A stretch of 64,000 nucleotides of DNA from Orbilia blumenaviensis (GCA_036872755.1 JAVHNS010000022.1:62001-126000), one strand, 5' to 3'; shown: positions 11,395-22,430, numbered from the stretch's first letter. The notes: generated by a model from the letters alone, not told the origin. Translations and numbers: made by a program.

Positions 11395-12362
11395 ATTGCA
11401 AACTAGAACACGGCGTGTTCCTGGCCTACATATATATGTGTGTTTTTTTTGTTTTTTTTTAGGGGGGGCGGGGGTTCCTGGCCTTAATCTACGATAGGCG
11501 GCGCTGTAGCGGTGAGCTCTTTAGCTCTCGTCGGAAGGGGTAGTACCAAAACATCACGAGGGCCAGTAGCACAGAGGAATTTAGGCGTTCCCGAAGAGCA
11601 CTAAACCTAACGGTTAGCCCTTCGGCAAAAGGAATGATGGACAATTACTCGCAATTCCACAGGTTATCTCTTCAATTAATAAATTCAAAGCTTTTGTTTT
11701 TCAGTCTTAGGGTTCAGCGCCGATGACCTACGTATCCAGTCGAGAGAAGCCGCTGCGGTAACTTTGTGCCTTGATCGAGACCCTACGTCTATGGGGCGCA
11801 AAGTGCACCCAAATTTAGGCCTCCGGCGCGATATTATTTCTTAATATACATGTAGTCAAGCTTAGTAGCCTCATAGATATCTATCGGCCTATAGTGTTCG
11901 ATGCAATTCGCTTTATGTTGAAGTGAGTTGTAGTATTCAGATGTTAGTTCGGGCTGTGCGACGCGCGCCCGCTGAAATCGCCGGTGAATCCTATTTCCTG
12001 CGGTCCTAGAGGCACTGATCGACTTCATCCTCACCCCACCACCCTCCGCTCTTCCCGACCTCCAATATCTAGCCGCATTATCTCGAGGTCAGTATTTCAT
12101 AGGGCCTTGCAGCACCCAGTCTCGGAGAACCTTCTGAACGTTTTTAGAGACTACGTGACGCCTTGTTTTCCGTTTTGAGACCTTTAGTAACGCTTGTACT
12201 CTCGATAGTTCGATCTCCCGGGCAAGAGGTTCTGGAGGTTTCAACTGTATTCCCACACCCCAGTTCTGAAGAAGAAGAGGTGGTCGCTTGTTGTGTGGCG
12301 CAACACCCGTTTGGCGTCGTTTGCACTGTCGAGTTCTGTACCAGTCAGAATCAGAAAAATGT
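11395..12362. other. intergenic up to the LTR element
   Basis: It contains T and G runs near 11440-11475. A plus-strand open stretch at 12163-12423 runs into the element and takes its last codons from it. No gene is confidently supported. Confidence 0.4.
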
Positions 12363-12425
12363 TATCAGGCATATAGTGGAGATCAGTTCAGGTATAGATA
12401 CCGCGGATAGCCTTTTGGTCTAACA
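12363..12425 (+). repeat. 5' terminal repeat of the miniature LTR element
   Basis: It starts TATCAGGC (one transition from the TGTCAGGC of other copies) and ends GTCTAACA. It shares the core AGTGGAGATCAGTTCAGGTA with the right repeat and the solo copies. Confidence 0.8.
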
Positions 12426-12437
12426 GGTTATGAGCCC
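12426..12437 (+). other. primer-binding site (initiator tRNA-Met anticodon arm type)
   Basis: GGTTATGAGCCC begins at the first base after the left repeat. Its complement, GGGCTCATAACC, is the anticodon stem-loop of initiator tRNA-Met as I recall it from yeast. The following GCGCTTTC partly extends the complement toward the D arm (GAAAGCGC against GGAAGCGC). Confidence 0.7.
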
Positions 12438-12614
12438 GCGCTTTCTGTTAAGCACTGGGGTCCAATTTTCAGACTGTCTATTTACCCAAATTATTATCAT
12501 TATCCTGCAGACTAAATCCAATTTAAAATCTGTTTAAGTTAACAATAGGACTTGGATCGCCAGCTGTTATGGTGACTAGGTTTTTTACTCATCTAAACAC
12601 CTGAACATCTCTCT

Positions 12615-12622
12615 AGGGGGGG
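12615..12622 (+). other. polypurine tract
   Basis: AGGGGGGG abuts the TG of the right terminal repeat. This is where plus-strand priming occurs in LTR retrotransposons. Confidence 0.65.
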
Positions 12623-12689
12623 TGTCAGGCATATAACTAGTGGAGATTAGTTCAGGTAAAGATAACGCGGACAGCCTTTTAGCTTAACA
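12623..12689 (+). repeat. 3' terminal repeat of the miniature LTR element
   Basis: It starts TGTCAGGCATATA and ends AGCTTAACA. Four extra bases after CATATA distinguish it from the left repeat. Divergence between the two repeats implies that the insertion is not recent. Confidence 0.8.
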
Positions 12690-12690
12690 A

Positions 12691-12950
12691 ATGTCGGCCA
12701 TCGGCAACCTGAACCTGCACGCGATCGCCAACGCCACATCAGCATTCGACGATATTTCGACTACTCTCGCTAACGTCACAACGTCCATTGGAGATATTCC
12801 TACCGCAATGGGGCGCATGAAAGACAACTCTACCGGGCCGTGGCGGATACCATGAGGCAGATCCGGGATCTCTTCAATATATGCAATACCAACATGGGTC
12901 AAATAAAGAATGAAATGGGTCAAATAAGGAAGGAAACAAGGAAGGAGTAA
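12691..12950 (+). pseudogene. small coiled-coil gene remnant beside the LTR element
   Basis: ATG at 12691 lies inside the right-hand target duplication. It opens MSAIGNLNLHAIANATSAFD with heptad-like text for about 45 residues. A frameshift near 12825-12830 then moves the coherent frame to RQLYRAVADTMRQIRDLFN, followed by MGQI and RKETRKE, ending in TAA at 12948-12950. It is a short amphipathic or coiled-coil protein of unknown family. The element inserted at the start-codon context and probably separated the gene from its promoter. Confidence 0.4.
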
Positions 12951-14526
12951 GCCGTCTAATAAATATGACCCCAACTGACAAAAGGATCACAAGCGCTCAC
13001 ATAGTTACTGCCGACAGGTCAAAAATAGCGTCGATCAGGGTATATAACGCCACAGCTTCAAGTCGAGAGCAGCACAAATTCCCTGTGGATTGCCTGGCCA
13101 ATATCGTCCCAACCAAGGGTTCGATTCAGCGCCTATCAAGTATGAGTTTTACCCTTTTATTACTAAATTGGAAACCCCCAATCGCTAATATCTTATAAAG
13201 GGCCCAATGCAAGCTCGTACTCAATATTTTAGGTGTAGAGTATCAGGACGATGCGACCGTTGATATCTTGCGAACCTCCATCATTGATTACTTGTCGGCC
13301 TGGTAGCTAGTGGGTTTTCGTATGGTAGATCTCTTTTCGTCGTTCCCTAAAGTTAATTCATTCCTGTAATTAAATACGTGAGGCATCGCGTGGCATGCTT
13401 GCCCTGCAATGGGCTAAGGACGGTGTTCATTATCAAAACAATTACAAATCAGAACAATTTTTTTTTTTCTAGATCTACGATCTAGGCGAAGATGATGATT
13501 ATATTTCTTTATATATCTGTATTCCGTAGAGGGTAGTTACTTCTGGAGGGATTGCGATAGGAATGATATAAGTGTAAATTGGACGCCACTTTTTTACTTT
13601 TTTGTGACGTCTGGGTACGAGGCCAATACACCTTTTTCGTAACCGCCATACCTAGAATAATCTGCTGTCGACAATGTTTTATTTATTTACTCTGAATTTT
13701 ACGATGCCGGGAGATTACTTTTAACCATTCCATTTCTGGAATTACCGAACGCTTGGTAAGAACCCGACTGATCAGGTTCCTCATTATCGGGGGTTTAATT
13801 CCCGTATCTTAAACCAATACCTGCATCTTTTCAACCCAAAATCCCGAATACGGTCCCAATGAAATGAAAAATTAGGAGCGCCTTGGGTTTGACGGGAGGT
13901 CTAAGTGTGCTACGTGGCGGATATGCAGAAGTCCGAATAATAACATTATTGTTTGACGCAGAGTGAAGTTGAACCTGATAAAGATGTATAACTGGGCGGC
14001 GTCAGGCGATAGCCTTCTCAAAATTCTCCGAGGGGATTCGTTTGCTGGTTATCATTCCTTCCAAGCGCGCAACCCATGACCTCACTAGTAAGGACCCTGC
14101 CGTTAAGTGTTGGACCAGAAATTCTAATTCATTTGTTAGCTGAGCAATATCAGAACCGTCTTAAGTCGGCTCTGATTTGCTTACAGGCCGCGAGAAGAGG
14201 TTGAGCCTTTACGAGAACGGACCAGGGAGCACCTGGGGGCGTGGTGAATGTATGTAGCCATGATATAGACAAATGCGAGGGCTGTCCTTGGTGGGGATTT
14301 GTGTACAATATGCTTTCCCTTCTATGATTGTTCGCCCCGGGAGATGTTTGGCCGAGGTCTAGATACGGTAAACTTATTGCAATACTGCGACATTCACTAT
14401 AGGTACATGTACTACTCTTCCTTTTTAAACTTAACATCTAGGTACCCGGCTGGCCAGAAAGCTTGAACCATTAGTACCCCGAAACGGCCACAATCTATAT
14501 CCGGATATCCCATTTCCAAGCGGAAG
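12951..14526. other. intergenic, no gene seen
   Basis: AT-rich with T runs. The open stretches at 12965-13198 and 14150-14437 have no recognisable coding pattern. Confidence 0.45.
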
Positions 14527-15332
14527 CTACCCAATCAGAAGGGTAATCAGCAAAGCCTGCAGAGCGACGAAAGCAAACCTTGCAGTAATAAGGTCGATGG
14601 ATTTGGGGACCCAATGACTCCAAAGTACTAGCACAAAGTGTAAGAGGAGGATCGCGCTAAACATAACAACCAGGGGCAACCTTTTGTACTTCAAAACTAC
14701 CACGATATCGGTGATCCATCCTTCCCGCCGGTGAATAGCGATAATTCTAGTAGTTTGGGACCTTGAAACTACTACGGCGACTTTCAAGGGCCCGTCTTCG
14801 CTAAACATTGTTAATCCTGTGACTAACTGCAAGAAAATTTAATACCATGTTAGAATATGTGATAAAATCGATTAGGGGAGGGAAACTTGTCTCCGAAACT
14901 TATCCTAATATGAAGGGTATTAGATGTTAAAAGTAAATATGTGACACTCACATTAAGTTCAACACTTGCAATCGTAAACAACTGGAAAACTTGAGGTATG
15001 GCAAGACGGATTTTCTGGATATACTTTGAGTCTTTCGGGTTACCCGGGATGTATTCAAGGAATGTAGACCCCATGTTACGCCACAAACTCGACGGAAAAA
15101 TGAAAATCATCGGGATAGGGCGGTCTGGAGGGATCGGCTCTAGTGCTGTGAGAGATTGAAGCTCCGGGGTCCTGGTAGTTGGCTGAAAGTTGACCATCCT
15201 AACCACTATGCACCGGCTTCCCAAAGCGAAATTGAAGGCGTTGGTGGAAGGTGGCTGTGGGATAGAAGCCGGCAGTCTTTTATTGAGACCTGCTAGTCTA
15301 GACTTCGCGGCGATGAGTTTTTGTTTTAACAT
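14527..15332 (-). CDS. hypothetical membrane protein, two exons
   Basis: The model is complement(14527..14826, 14952..15332), 226 aa. The intron 14827-14951 has donor GTGAGT, a TTCTAAC branch site and acceptor TTCTTGCAG, and it joins ASVELN to LVTGLTMFSEDG in frame. The N-terminal half is Pro/Thr-rich and soluble in character (PPDRPIPMIFIF near residue 90). The C-terminal 60 residues contain two hydrophobic segments (LPLVVMFSAILLLHFVLVLW and ITARFAFVALQALLITLLIG), the last at the very C-terminus. No family was recognised. A C-terminally anchored membrane protein is the best description. Confidence 0.55.
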
Positions 15333-16854
15333 GCACTTCAGTTGCTGTAAAGGTATAAGTCGCCCCAGGTGTTCTACCGCTTCGATCTATAAGCCTTTGC
15401 AGTGAAATCTGGCAATATATTGATATGTAATGGTATAGATGCTGAGGGAATGAGGATAGCCTTTTCTGGACTTCTGGTTGTTACGCACGCCTAGGGTTGA
15501 GAAAAATAATGAAATAAATAACATGGCGATCAAGGGGCCTCCGCGACGGAAAGGCTCTCCACTATTCACGATGTATTCGTGATGGATACTACCTGGTGTT
15601 TACAAATAAATGGATACTATCAGCTACACGCAGATTCACACCTATACTTATCTTAAGATTCGAGGAAATATATAATTTGTGATCATGTTGGCAGAAACAC
15701 GCTCTGCATCGAGACTAAAAAGATAATTTACCAATGATTCTGCGAGAACAGGATGCTATTTTTCTTGGGAGACCTTGTCTCAAACTAGACACTGCAATAA
15801 ATTGGGAGACGATCTTGACTTGCCTCAGAATTATGGGTGAAAGACCCCCTTCACGACCTATAACCTACTTGCCGCGAATATTCAAATATCAACCTTTCCA
15901 AAGATACATTTATGCAAAAGTTATGACAGGCTCTGAAAGAGCACCATATATCGTATCGTCGAATCAAGAGCTCCTGAGGTTTCGAGGTTTGCATGATATG
16001 ATTCACTGCCTGATTATCAATTCGAAGATTTAATAAAACGCACCGCCCACCCTACAATTGTAAAAATAATAATTAAACCATTATCATCACCATCGAGAAG
16101 ACATTGCCATGCGACTTGCAAAGAGTCGTTCCGAAGTTCTGTAGTATTACGACGTCTACACTATCTGCTTCCGGGGCCTCGTTTTTGATGGGCAATTTTA
16201 GTCCTATGGAGGTTTAGAATTTATATTTTTACCTCATAATTACTAGCAAGAATGATACCCACGAGCAGCTTAATGAATTCTTGGAGAATACTTGAAGAAA
16301 TTAAACTAATCGCGGCCGGACGGTGTATCTTTAATAACCAGGATAAATGGGCTTCGAATGGCTTTGTGCGAGAGGCAACGCTTAGCCTTTCATTGACCCT
16401 TCTTTTCAAGCCTTCTTGCTCGAGTTCACAGACTCGGTGCCAATGCCATGAAAAGCTTACTGGTTATCCAGCCTGTTCCGCTGTTGTCGACTTTTTATAC
16501 AACGGCAGGGGCGTGAAGTCACCCTAGTCGGAGGATTGGCGGGATTTCGGAAGTTTAGACAAACTCGGATGGTTCGTTGGTGTTAGTGCAGCAACACGAC
16601 TAGACCAACCTGGTACTCTGGGAGAAACGACCCCGCGACCCGCGACCATGACGGCCTGGGCCCGGGGAAGAGCATATTGCCTCCGGGCCTGCTACAGGGA
16701 GGTCACGGGGACGTCACGCAGCTGGAGACAACGCGCCTGGGAAAGCTTCGCAGAGCACGTACAAAAGAGATAGCCAGTGTTTAAGTTCTAGTAAACCAGA
16801 GGCTCTTTGAAAAAAAGTAGACATCTTGCTCGATTGCATTTCAAGGAGCGATGG
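15333..16854. other. intergenic with weak open frames
   Basis: The plus-strand frame 15734-16033 (99 aa, ATG start) has some coding texture but no recognisable family and may be an exon remnant. Nothing else was seen. Confidence 0.4.
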
Positions 16855-17700
16855 GGATATTTCGAGATTCTTTGAGGGCGCTGTTGCTTTAGAAACCAGT
16901 GCCTCAAGGCTCGAGTCGATGCCGCAGAAACCTGCATTGCGTACCTATCGTTCGAGAGTTTCAGCACTTGGGGCTCTTCGGATGAAACGAATCGCGAAGC
17001 CGAGCAGCCATCATATCCGCTATACGACTACGCTGCGAGGAACTAGGTTGCAGCGATGCGCAGAGCGTCGATGGATGGGGAAAGGACAGTTTTTGACTTC
17101 ATCTTTAACCATAGCAATGTAATCGTGTAGGTAAAAACGTCGAGAGTCTGGCGACAATCCATGTGGGAAGGTGCGGATGCCGCAGACGCATGGGACTCGT
17201 TCACGGCGTACCATATAGCGGCAGAGTTCGGGCTCCCGCAGACAGTTTTAAGGTTGCTCGATTTTAGCACTAGCGATGTGGACGTAAAGGGCAGCAGAGG
17301 CCGTACCCCGCTATCCTACGCTTCTGAGGCTATGCACGATGACGTTATTGCTGTTGATTTCTAAAGGGGAAGTCGATATCAACGCAGGGGGTTATTTTGA
17401 TTTCTCGCCCTTATATTATATAGCGTGGGAGGGACATACGTCTACGGTATAGCTGTTTCTGAGTAAAGGTGCGGACAAGAGTTGGTCCCCTACCCGTCTG
17501 AAGGCCTAGGCACGAGACGACATCCGCCGCCGTTCTGGAATAGGACTCCAATGGTACTCGCACTAGAGAGAGGCCGTGCTAGTACAGTGGCACTTTTACT
17601 TGGAGCGATCACTGTTTCAAGTTTGGAGAGAGAGTTTGGTCAAAGACCATCCCGGCGGCAGGCGCAAGACTCTGGGACACGATGCTTAAAAGCTGCCCAA
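16855..17700 (+). pseudogene. NACHT-ankyrin (NLR-like) receptor relic
   Basis: Across shifting frames on the plus strand I read YFEIL at about 16858. Then comes AAETCIAYLSFESFS, followed by YPLYDYAARN and a stop: the region between NACHT and ankyrins in fungal STAND proteins. After it come MDGERTVFDF, then ankyrin text FTAYHIAAEFGLPQTVLRLL and RGRTPLSYASEAMHDD (17200-17345), YYIAWEGHTSTV with a stop and LFLSKGAD (about 17415-17475), and TPMVLALERGRASTVALLL (from about 17545). At least three stops and two frame changes separate these blocks. The N-terminal effector and NACHT domains are missing. It is clearly related to, but not a tandem copy of, the intact gene at 25.6-29.2 kb. Confidence 0.7.
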
Positions 17701-17965
17701 AGGTGTGGTTAGCGAAAGAGCATTTTCCAGGCCACTTGGGTAATGCGGCTGCAGCATGCCATGATTTCCTTGCCCGGCACCTTGGCATGGATACCAAAAA
17801 ATCCTTTGATCCGTCAATTGTTTCGACTCCACCGCGCAATTGGCTCGAAGAGGCCGAAGAGAAATCGCTTGTCGTTGCGGTCGCCAGCGAAGACACTTAA
17901 TCTCGATTGGGAACTTCTCCATCTAGTTAGATCCGCTGAGGCAAACTAATAACAGTTGAATTGTA

Positions 17966-18613
17966 CTATTTTCCAGATTCAGTGTCGCGAAATATATCAC
18001 GGAGTAAATAGGGCTCGGGTAGACTATCTACGTCCTGTCTAACAAATATCCCATCGGAAAACATGTCCTCTAGTAAATTCCATAGATATTGATACTGTAT
18101 ACGGTCTCTTCTTATCTCTTCCCACTCTTCTATCTTTAGTATTTCTTCATTTTCATCAATAAGCCTTTTGAATACCTCCGACCGAGCGTACATGGCTTCC
18201 CAGATTTTGAATGTCTTATAATCCTGGACCATTGAACGAATCTCGCTGCATCTCCAATTATGATTGATGCACCAAATGCTATCGCCGGGAGGTAACCCAA
18301 TTTGTTTATCTTTCTTCCAGTACTCGAGCAGATCTTCCGAGTCTTGTAGAGTATTTGCTGGTGCCGAGGCATAGGCTGACTCGATCACCCTGCGACCGGC
18401 TTCAGTTACGCCGATATTAGCCTTTCTAAACTCGGATATAAGTGTCCAGGCGACCTTGGATTGCTTCGGGGAGGCGGATTGAGTAAGCCGTCGAATCATC
18501 CCGGGCACTTGACCAACACATTTATATTCGACGAGGACAGTGTGGGTTTTCGGGGTTCCGAAAGTAGGAACGCGAATGAGCGCGGCGAGGGCACGGGAAC
18601 GTATTGGAATCAT
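17966..18613 (-). CDS. hypothetical protein, about 215 aa
   Basis: The frame is open from an in-frame ATG at 18613 to the TAA at 17966; it also extends upstream without a stop to 18658. Text such as THTVLVEYKCVGQVPGMIRR, WTLISEFRKANIGVTEAGRR and EEWEEIRRDRIQYQYLWNLL has good coding character. VLVEYK near residue 25 recalls a strand in fungal HeLo- or kinase-associated proteins, but this is not enough for an assignment. It sits just downstream of the NLR relic on the opposite strand. It may be a partial gene. Confidence 0.45.
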   Translation of the reverse strand: MIPIRSRALAALIRVPTFGTPKTHTVLVEYKCVGQVPGMIRRLTQSASPKQSKVAWTLISEFRKANIGVTEAGRRVIESAYASAPANTLQDSEDLLEYWKKDKQIGLPPGDSIWCINHNWRCSEIRSMVQDYKTFKIWEAMYARSEVFKRLIDENEEILKIEEWEEIRRDRIQYQYLWNLLEDMFSDGIFVRQDVDSLPEPYLLRDIFRDTESGK

Positions 18614-19284
18614 TTTATTGATTTGAGCGCTATTGTATACTGTCAATAACTTTTGCAATTGTACTCTGCCCCTATGTACCTTTCGCTTTGGCAGTGTTGC
18701 TTGTTGTCATGAAAAGGCGCTTGGGATCTGGCTTGATATATGTAATTACCCAAGTATGCGAGTGTCGATGCAATTTTTTCCGCTCAAAGACTCGCAACGC
18801 CAAGTCTTAGGTTTTAAAAGGCCTCAAAGACGTGACGAGACGGCCTTAACTGAGATGCCGGGCGACGAGCAATACAGCTCTAGTATTTACGATGTTATGG
18901 GGCCGAGTATTATGAAGCCAGGCCTGGTCCGGTGCTAGTATGGCACTGCATCATGCCATTGCATTAATTATATTACGGCCGTTTACGTGGCAGATTGTGG
19001 GCACGCTCCGCCAGAAAGGCTAGTCAGCTTAAGCTGAGGCTCCGGGCCCAAACCGTCATATGTCATATTGGATGAACGGGGAAGCTTAAGCTAAAATTTT
19101 GGTCGCTGGCGGTCACATGATGGCCGTGAGATCGATGGAAGTGGCGCAGGAGCCAATCAAGACGAAGGATGCTTGGAAATTCCCGCTTTGGCATATCTGG
19201 CACCACAGTTTAGAATCCTCCCAATCAACCTGTTCTCAAATGATTTGATGTCTAAATGGTAGAATTCCGATCATATTTCAATAT
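18614..19284. other. intergenic upstream of tRNA-Asp
   Basis: No gene is supported. The plus-strand frame 18633-18938 lacks a recognisable pattern. Confidence 0.4.
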
Positions 19285-19419
19285 TCTCAGATGGTCCAGT
19301 GGTCAAGATTTCCGCCTGTCAGTTGGGGAAGGAAGAAAGCATCAAAAAGCCTGAATCCTGAAGCAACAAAACCAAAAAAAAGCGCGCGGACGACCGGGGT
19401 TCGATTCCCCGTCTGAGAG
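19285..19419 (+). tRNA. tRNA-Asp (GTC) with a 63-nt intron
   Basis: The acceptor stem TCTCAGA (19285-19291) pairs with TCTGAGA (19412-19418), with discriminator G at 19419. The anticodon stem TCCGC pairs with GCGGA around the loop CTGTCAC, giving anticodon GTC. The T arm is CGGGG-TTCGATT-CCCCG, with box B GGTTCGATTCC. The loop is split after position 37 by an intron at 19322-19384, so the mature tRNA is 72 nt. The D stem is weak, with one mismatch. A T-rich tract after the gene (TTAGTTTTTTG, then TTCTTTTTTTTG) can serve as the Pol III terminator. Confidence 0.85.
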
Positions 19420-20716
19420 TTAGTTTTTTGTTCAAATTCTTTTTTTTGTTCCACTAGAACAGCTGCCACGCCAAGAACTTACCCACTCGAATTATCAAAC
19501 AAATATAATGATACAAATCGGGTTAAAACAATCATAATATTGGAATCCTCTCCAACGAAAGATATATGTTATGCGAAGTTAACAAACACAAAAAATAGTG
19601 TATTTTTGCTTAATTAAGTTTGTTTCACGAGCGGTGATTAGAGAGGAATACGGGCGATGCCGTTATGATGGTTCATGGGTTCTTAAGATCTTGATAACTT
19701 GTGTGCATCGAATTCGTACTAACAGATGTGTTGGTACGAATGCGGTTTACCGAACAAAATTGTGCTGAGGCGACCAGATTTTGTTTCCTTCAAGCCATAG
19801 GAATGCGCCCGTTCAAAGAATTCGTATTAATAATAGCCTGAACAGCTAGTGATCCCCCGCTCTCTGACTCTGGTTTGAGTGCCTGGAATCAAGGCTAAGT
19901 TATCATAAGGCTACACGGCGTAACTAGACAGATGACAGACACTTAGACACGATGTAATTGAGAAATTTTTTGAAATCGTTGCCCAAAAACGTTAGAATTC
20001 TAACTCCCATAAGCAAACAAAACACTCTTACAAGTAGTAAAATATATCAGGTGCGGCACTTTTTCTATCCCACATTGGTGCAAAGAGCCCGAACTTATTT
20101 GGTTCGGGAACTTTTTTACCCTCAATGCGTATTCTAACATCAAGCCGAGCACCATTATATCATGCCGGTTTTGTACAGGATATGTTCATATCAACACTCT
20201 CATATCAAAATAATACCATTATATCAAGTCCTCAGAACCGATTTTGTACCTGTATACTTTATGTGATCCTAGGCCCAGAGCTGAAGCTGGGCGCGTAGTA
20301 GGGTTGCTATCTTTGTAGGCATATGGAGGTTTCAAAAGTTCGAACGTGAGCAATACAACTTTAATGTTTTTGTTAATATTCCCCTAACGGCTAACTTTCG
20401 AACATGTTCTCAAGTCTCACCAACATTTGCACCTCTCTATTTTGTATAATTGTAGTTATTGATGCATTTAGGGGCTTCAAATACATAAAGCTTTCATACT
20501 AGACTCTGTACCATGTGTGTATATAACCGAAAATGTCCCGCGGCGGACATCTATAGGTCCTTTTCTGGGTCCCAACCATTTTAGATTGAGCCGATTTTAA
20601 ATTTTAAGAATAAATATCAGAAGTAAATTCGGAATATTATAAGGGGCGGCGAGCCGCTCAACCAAGACTACCACTGCAATCATTTCGGCCTCAAGATCGA
20701 CACTTTCTTCGCCAAC
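19420..20716. other. AT-rich intergenic
   Basis: No gene and no clear repeat were seen beyond simple AT tracts. The Pol III terminator tract of the tRNA lies at its left edge. Confidence 0.45.
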
Positions 20717-22344
20717 ATGGATCCCGGCCCTCAGCCTGAAGAGGAGGAACCGAATTCGAAGGATAAAAGACCTTTTTGGATTCCCCAGTCGTAGATAGAT
20801 GCTGGGCGAAATGTGAAACTGGCAAAACCTAAAACTCTGGAACTTCGGGAGCTTCTCAACATTTATAACGCAGACGGTTTTCGCACACTGCGGCCTATTC
20901 GAGAATGGTTTGAGGAAACGCTCCCGAATGAAAGCTTAAAAACACTTTGTTATTCGAACATGTACATATGTTCGTTGATTAGCTGTATATATAGCGAGGT
21001 CCCTCCAAAAAGAATCGACAAGACGTATTTTATGGCGTCAGGCGAAATCCAATCTGGTGGACTCGAGACGGATGGAACAAAGTCCATGGTCGACTTTGAG
21101 GCACAAATGCAGTACGTCAGCCATCGATCTTATTTAGTGAGAGCATATGACAAGCTACGCAGTTTGGATTTTAGCAAAGATAAAACTGTAAAATATTATT
21201 TTCCAGTTTTTAAAGTTCTTTCAAGCCATGCGAAAAAGCTGAATATCTGGGTTATGGAGCAAGATTCGAAATTGTGCAACGGGGATTGAGAAAAACTACG
21301 TACATCAAGTCGATCAATTAGGAGCCTGGAAAACCCACGGTTGGGGCGAAATGATGGAATATATAATAATGCGATTACGGGAAACCCATGGGAAAGATGC
21401 AAAAGGACTTCGAACCCAAAAAGAGTTCATGAGTGCCGTTCCAGGCGGAGTCCGTAAACGGAGGGCGGTTGAGAAAGAGGCTAAAATGTCCAAAGCATCA
21501 GCCCCTGATAAAAGGAAGGAGGGACACGTTGTTATTATAGAAGAACTAGACGCTATGGAAATTACGGATGAGGATTATCAAGATAGAGATAACGGCGGAT
21601 ATGCTTCTCAAGATGAGGAGAGTGAGGGAGACCCAAATCTCGGAGAGGAACCCTAAGACAAAAGTCCCAACGATGACAAACAAAATCAAAGTGTTCCGAG
21701 TGACACTCAAGAACGGGCCAAAGATAAGCGCAACACTCAATCTCGAGATAATTATATAAAGGTACCGAAAGTTCTGTACCACCCTCTTCCAACCTACGAA
21801 ATTCTTCTACAGCCAAAAATACGAATAATTTCGGAGTCCGCGGTGATGATGAGAGTGTAATAATCGATGAGGACATAACGGCAGTATTTTTCAAAGGAAT
21901 AACAGTGGCACGACGTGGCAATTCGAGCCAAATCATCTTAGCTATAGGCCCAAGGAGCTCGCCAGTCCATCGTATATTGCTGCCAGCTGAGTGCAACGTC
22001 GACTGGAATCAATTCCCTCAAATTTTAAGACTCAATACAGAGGACAGAAGAGCTGGAAAGCCTGCATCTCATAACATGTTGCGGGGGGTAGCAGTGTAGA
22101 AGAAGTTTGTAGTATAGAACCTGGAGGGTTACGGAATAAAATCAACAATGATATTGACACGTCTGACTTGAATAACTTCACAAGCAAAATTTGTGCTCCG
22201 TTCAGCTTAGCTACGACATGGGGGACGGACTGGGCGAGGTGGAGAGATCGAAATAATCATCCTCTTGAATCAAAAAAGTATAAAACTCGCGAATGCCCTT
22301 TTAAAACACCAATTGAGCTCGAACCAATATCTTCATACTCTTAG
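20717..22344 (+). pseudogene. multi-lesion pseudogene of an unknown protein (about 540 aa originally)
   Basis: ATG 20717 opens MDPGPQPEEEEPNSKDKRPF and reaches an in-frame TAG at about 20792. The same frame resumes to NIWVMEQDSKLCNGD. A frameshift near 21282 moves to GIEKNYVHQVDQLGAWK and on to an acidic tail ending GEEP. A TAA at 21654-21656 interrupts the frame, which resumes as DKSPNDDKQNQSVPS. Near 21845 it shifts to DDESVIIDEDITAVFFKG, and near 22085-22095 it shifts again to SVEEVCSIEPGGLRNKINND, ending at TAG 22342-22344. Five lesions in one coherent protein make this a dead gene, not an intron problem. I do not recognise the family and see no transposase motif. Confidence 0.55.
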
Positions 22345-22430
22345 AACCCATAGAGATTCAGCATGCGCTTTACGATTAAGTCATGGCGCGGGCTCGCAAG
22401 TCGAATTAAAACAGCGACAAAAAGAAACCA

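Larger units (their letters stand above)
12363..12689 (+). mobile_element. complete miniature LTR retrotransposon (TRIM/SMART-like), 327 bp
   Basis: Two direct terminal repeats, 12363-12425 (63 bp) and 12623-12689 (67 bp, with a 4-bp insertion), enclose 197 bp of non-coding DNA. The outer flanks are a perfect 5-bp duplication AATGT (12358-12362 and 12690-12694). Directly after the left repeat, 12426-12437 reads GGTTATGAGCCC, the complement of the anticodon arm of initiator tRNA-Met. This resembles the half-tRNA priming site known for copia and Ty5. Directly before the right repeat is AGGGGGGG, a polypurine tract. No gag or pol is encoded, so mobilisation would need proteins from another element. 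All structural parts were read directly; the class assignment is inference. Confidence 0.82.

Noticed and set aside
12684..12974. 96-aa minus-strand ORF with hydrophobic start
   Set aside because: It is antisense to the small coiled-coil remnant and begins beyond its end; the plus-strand reading has better coding texture.
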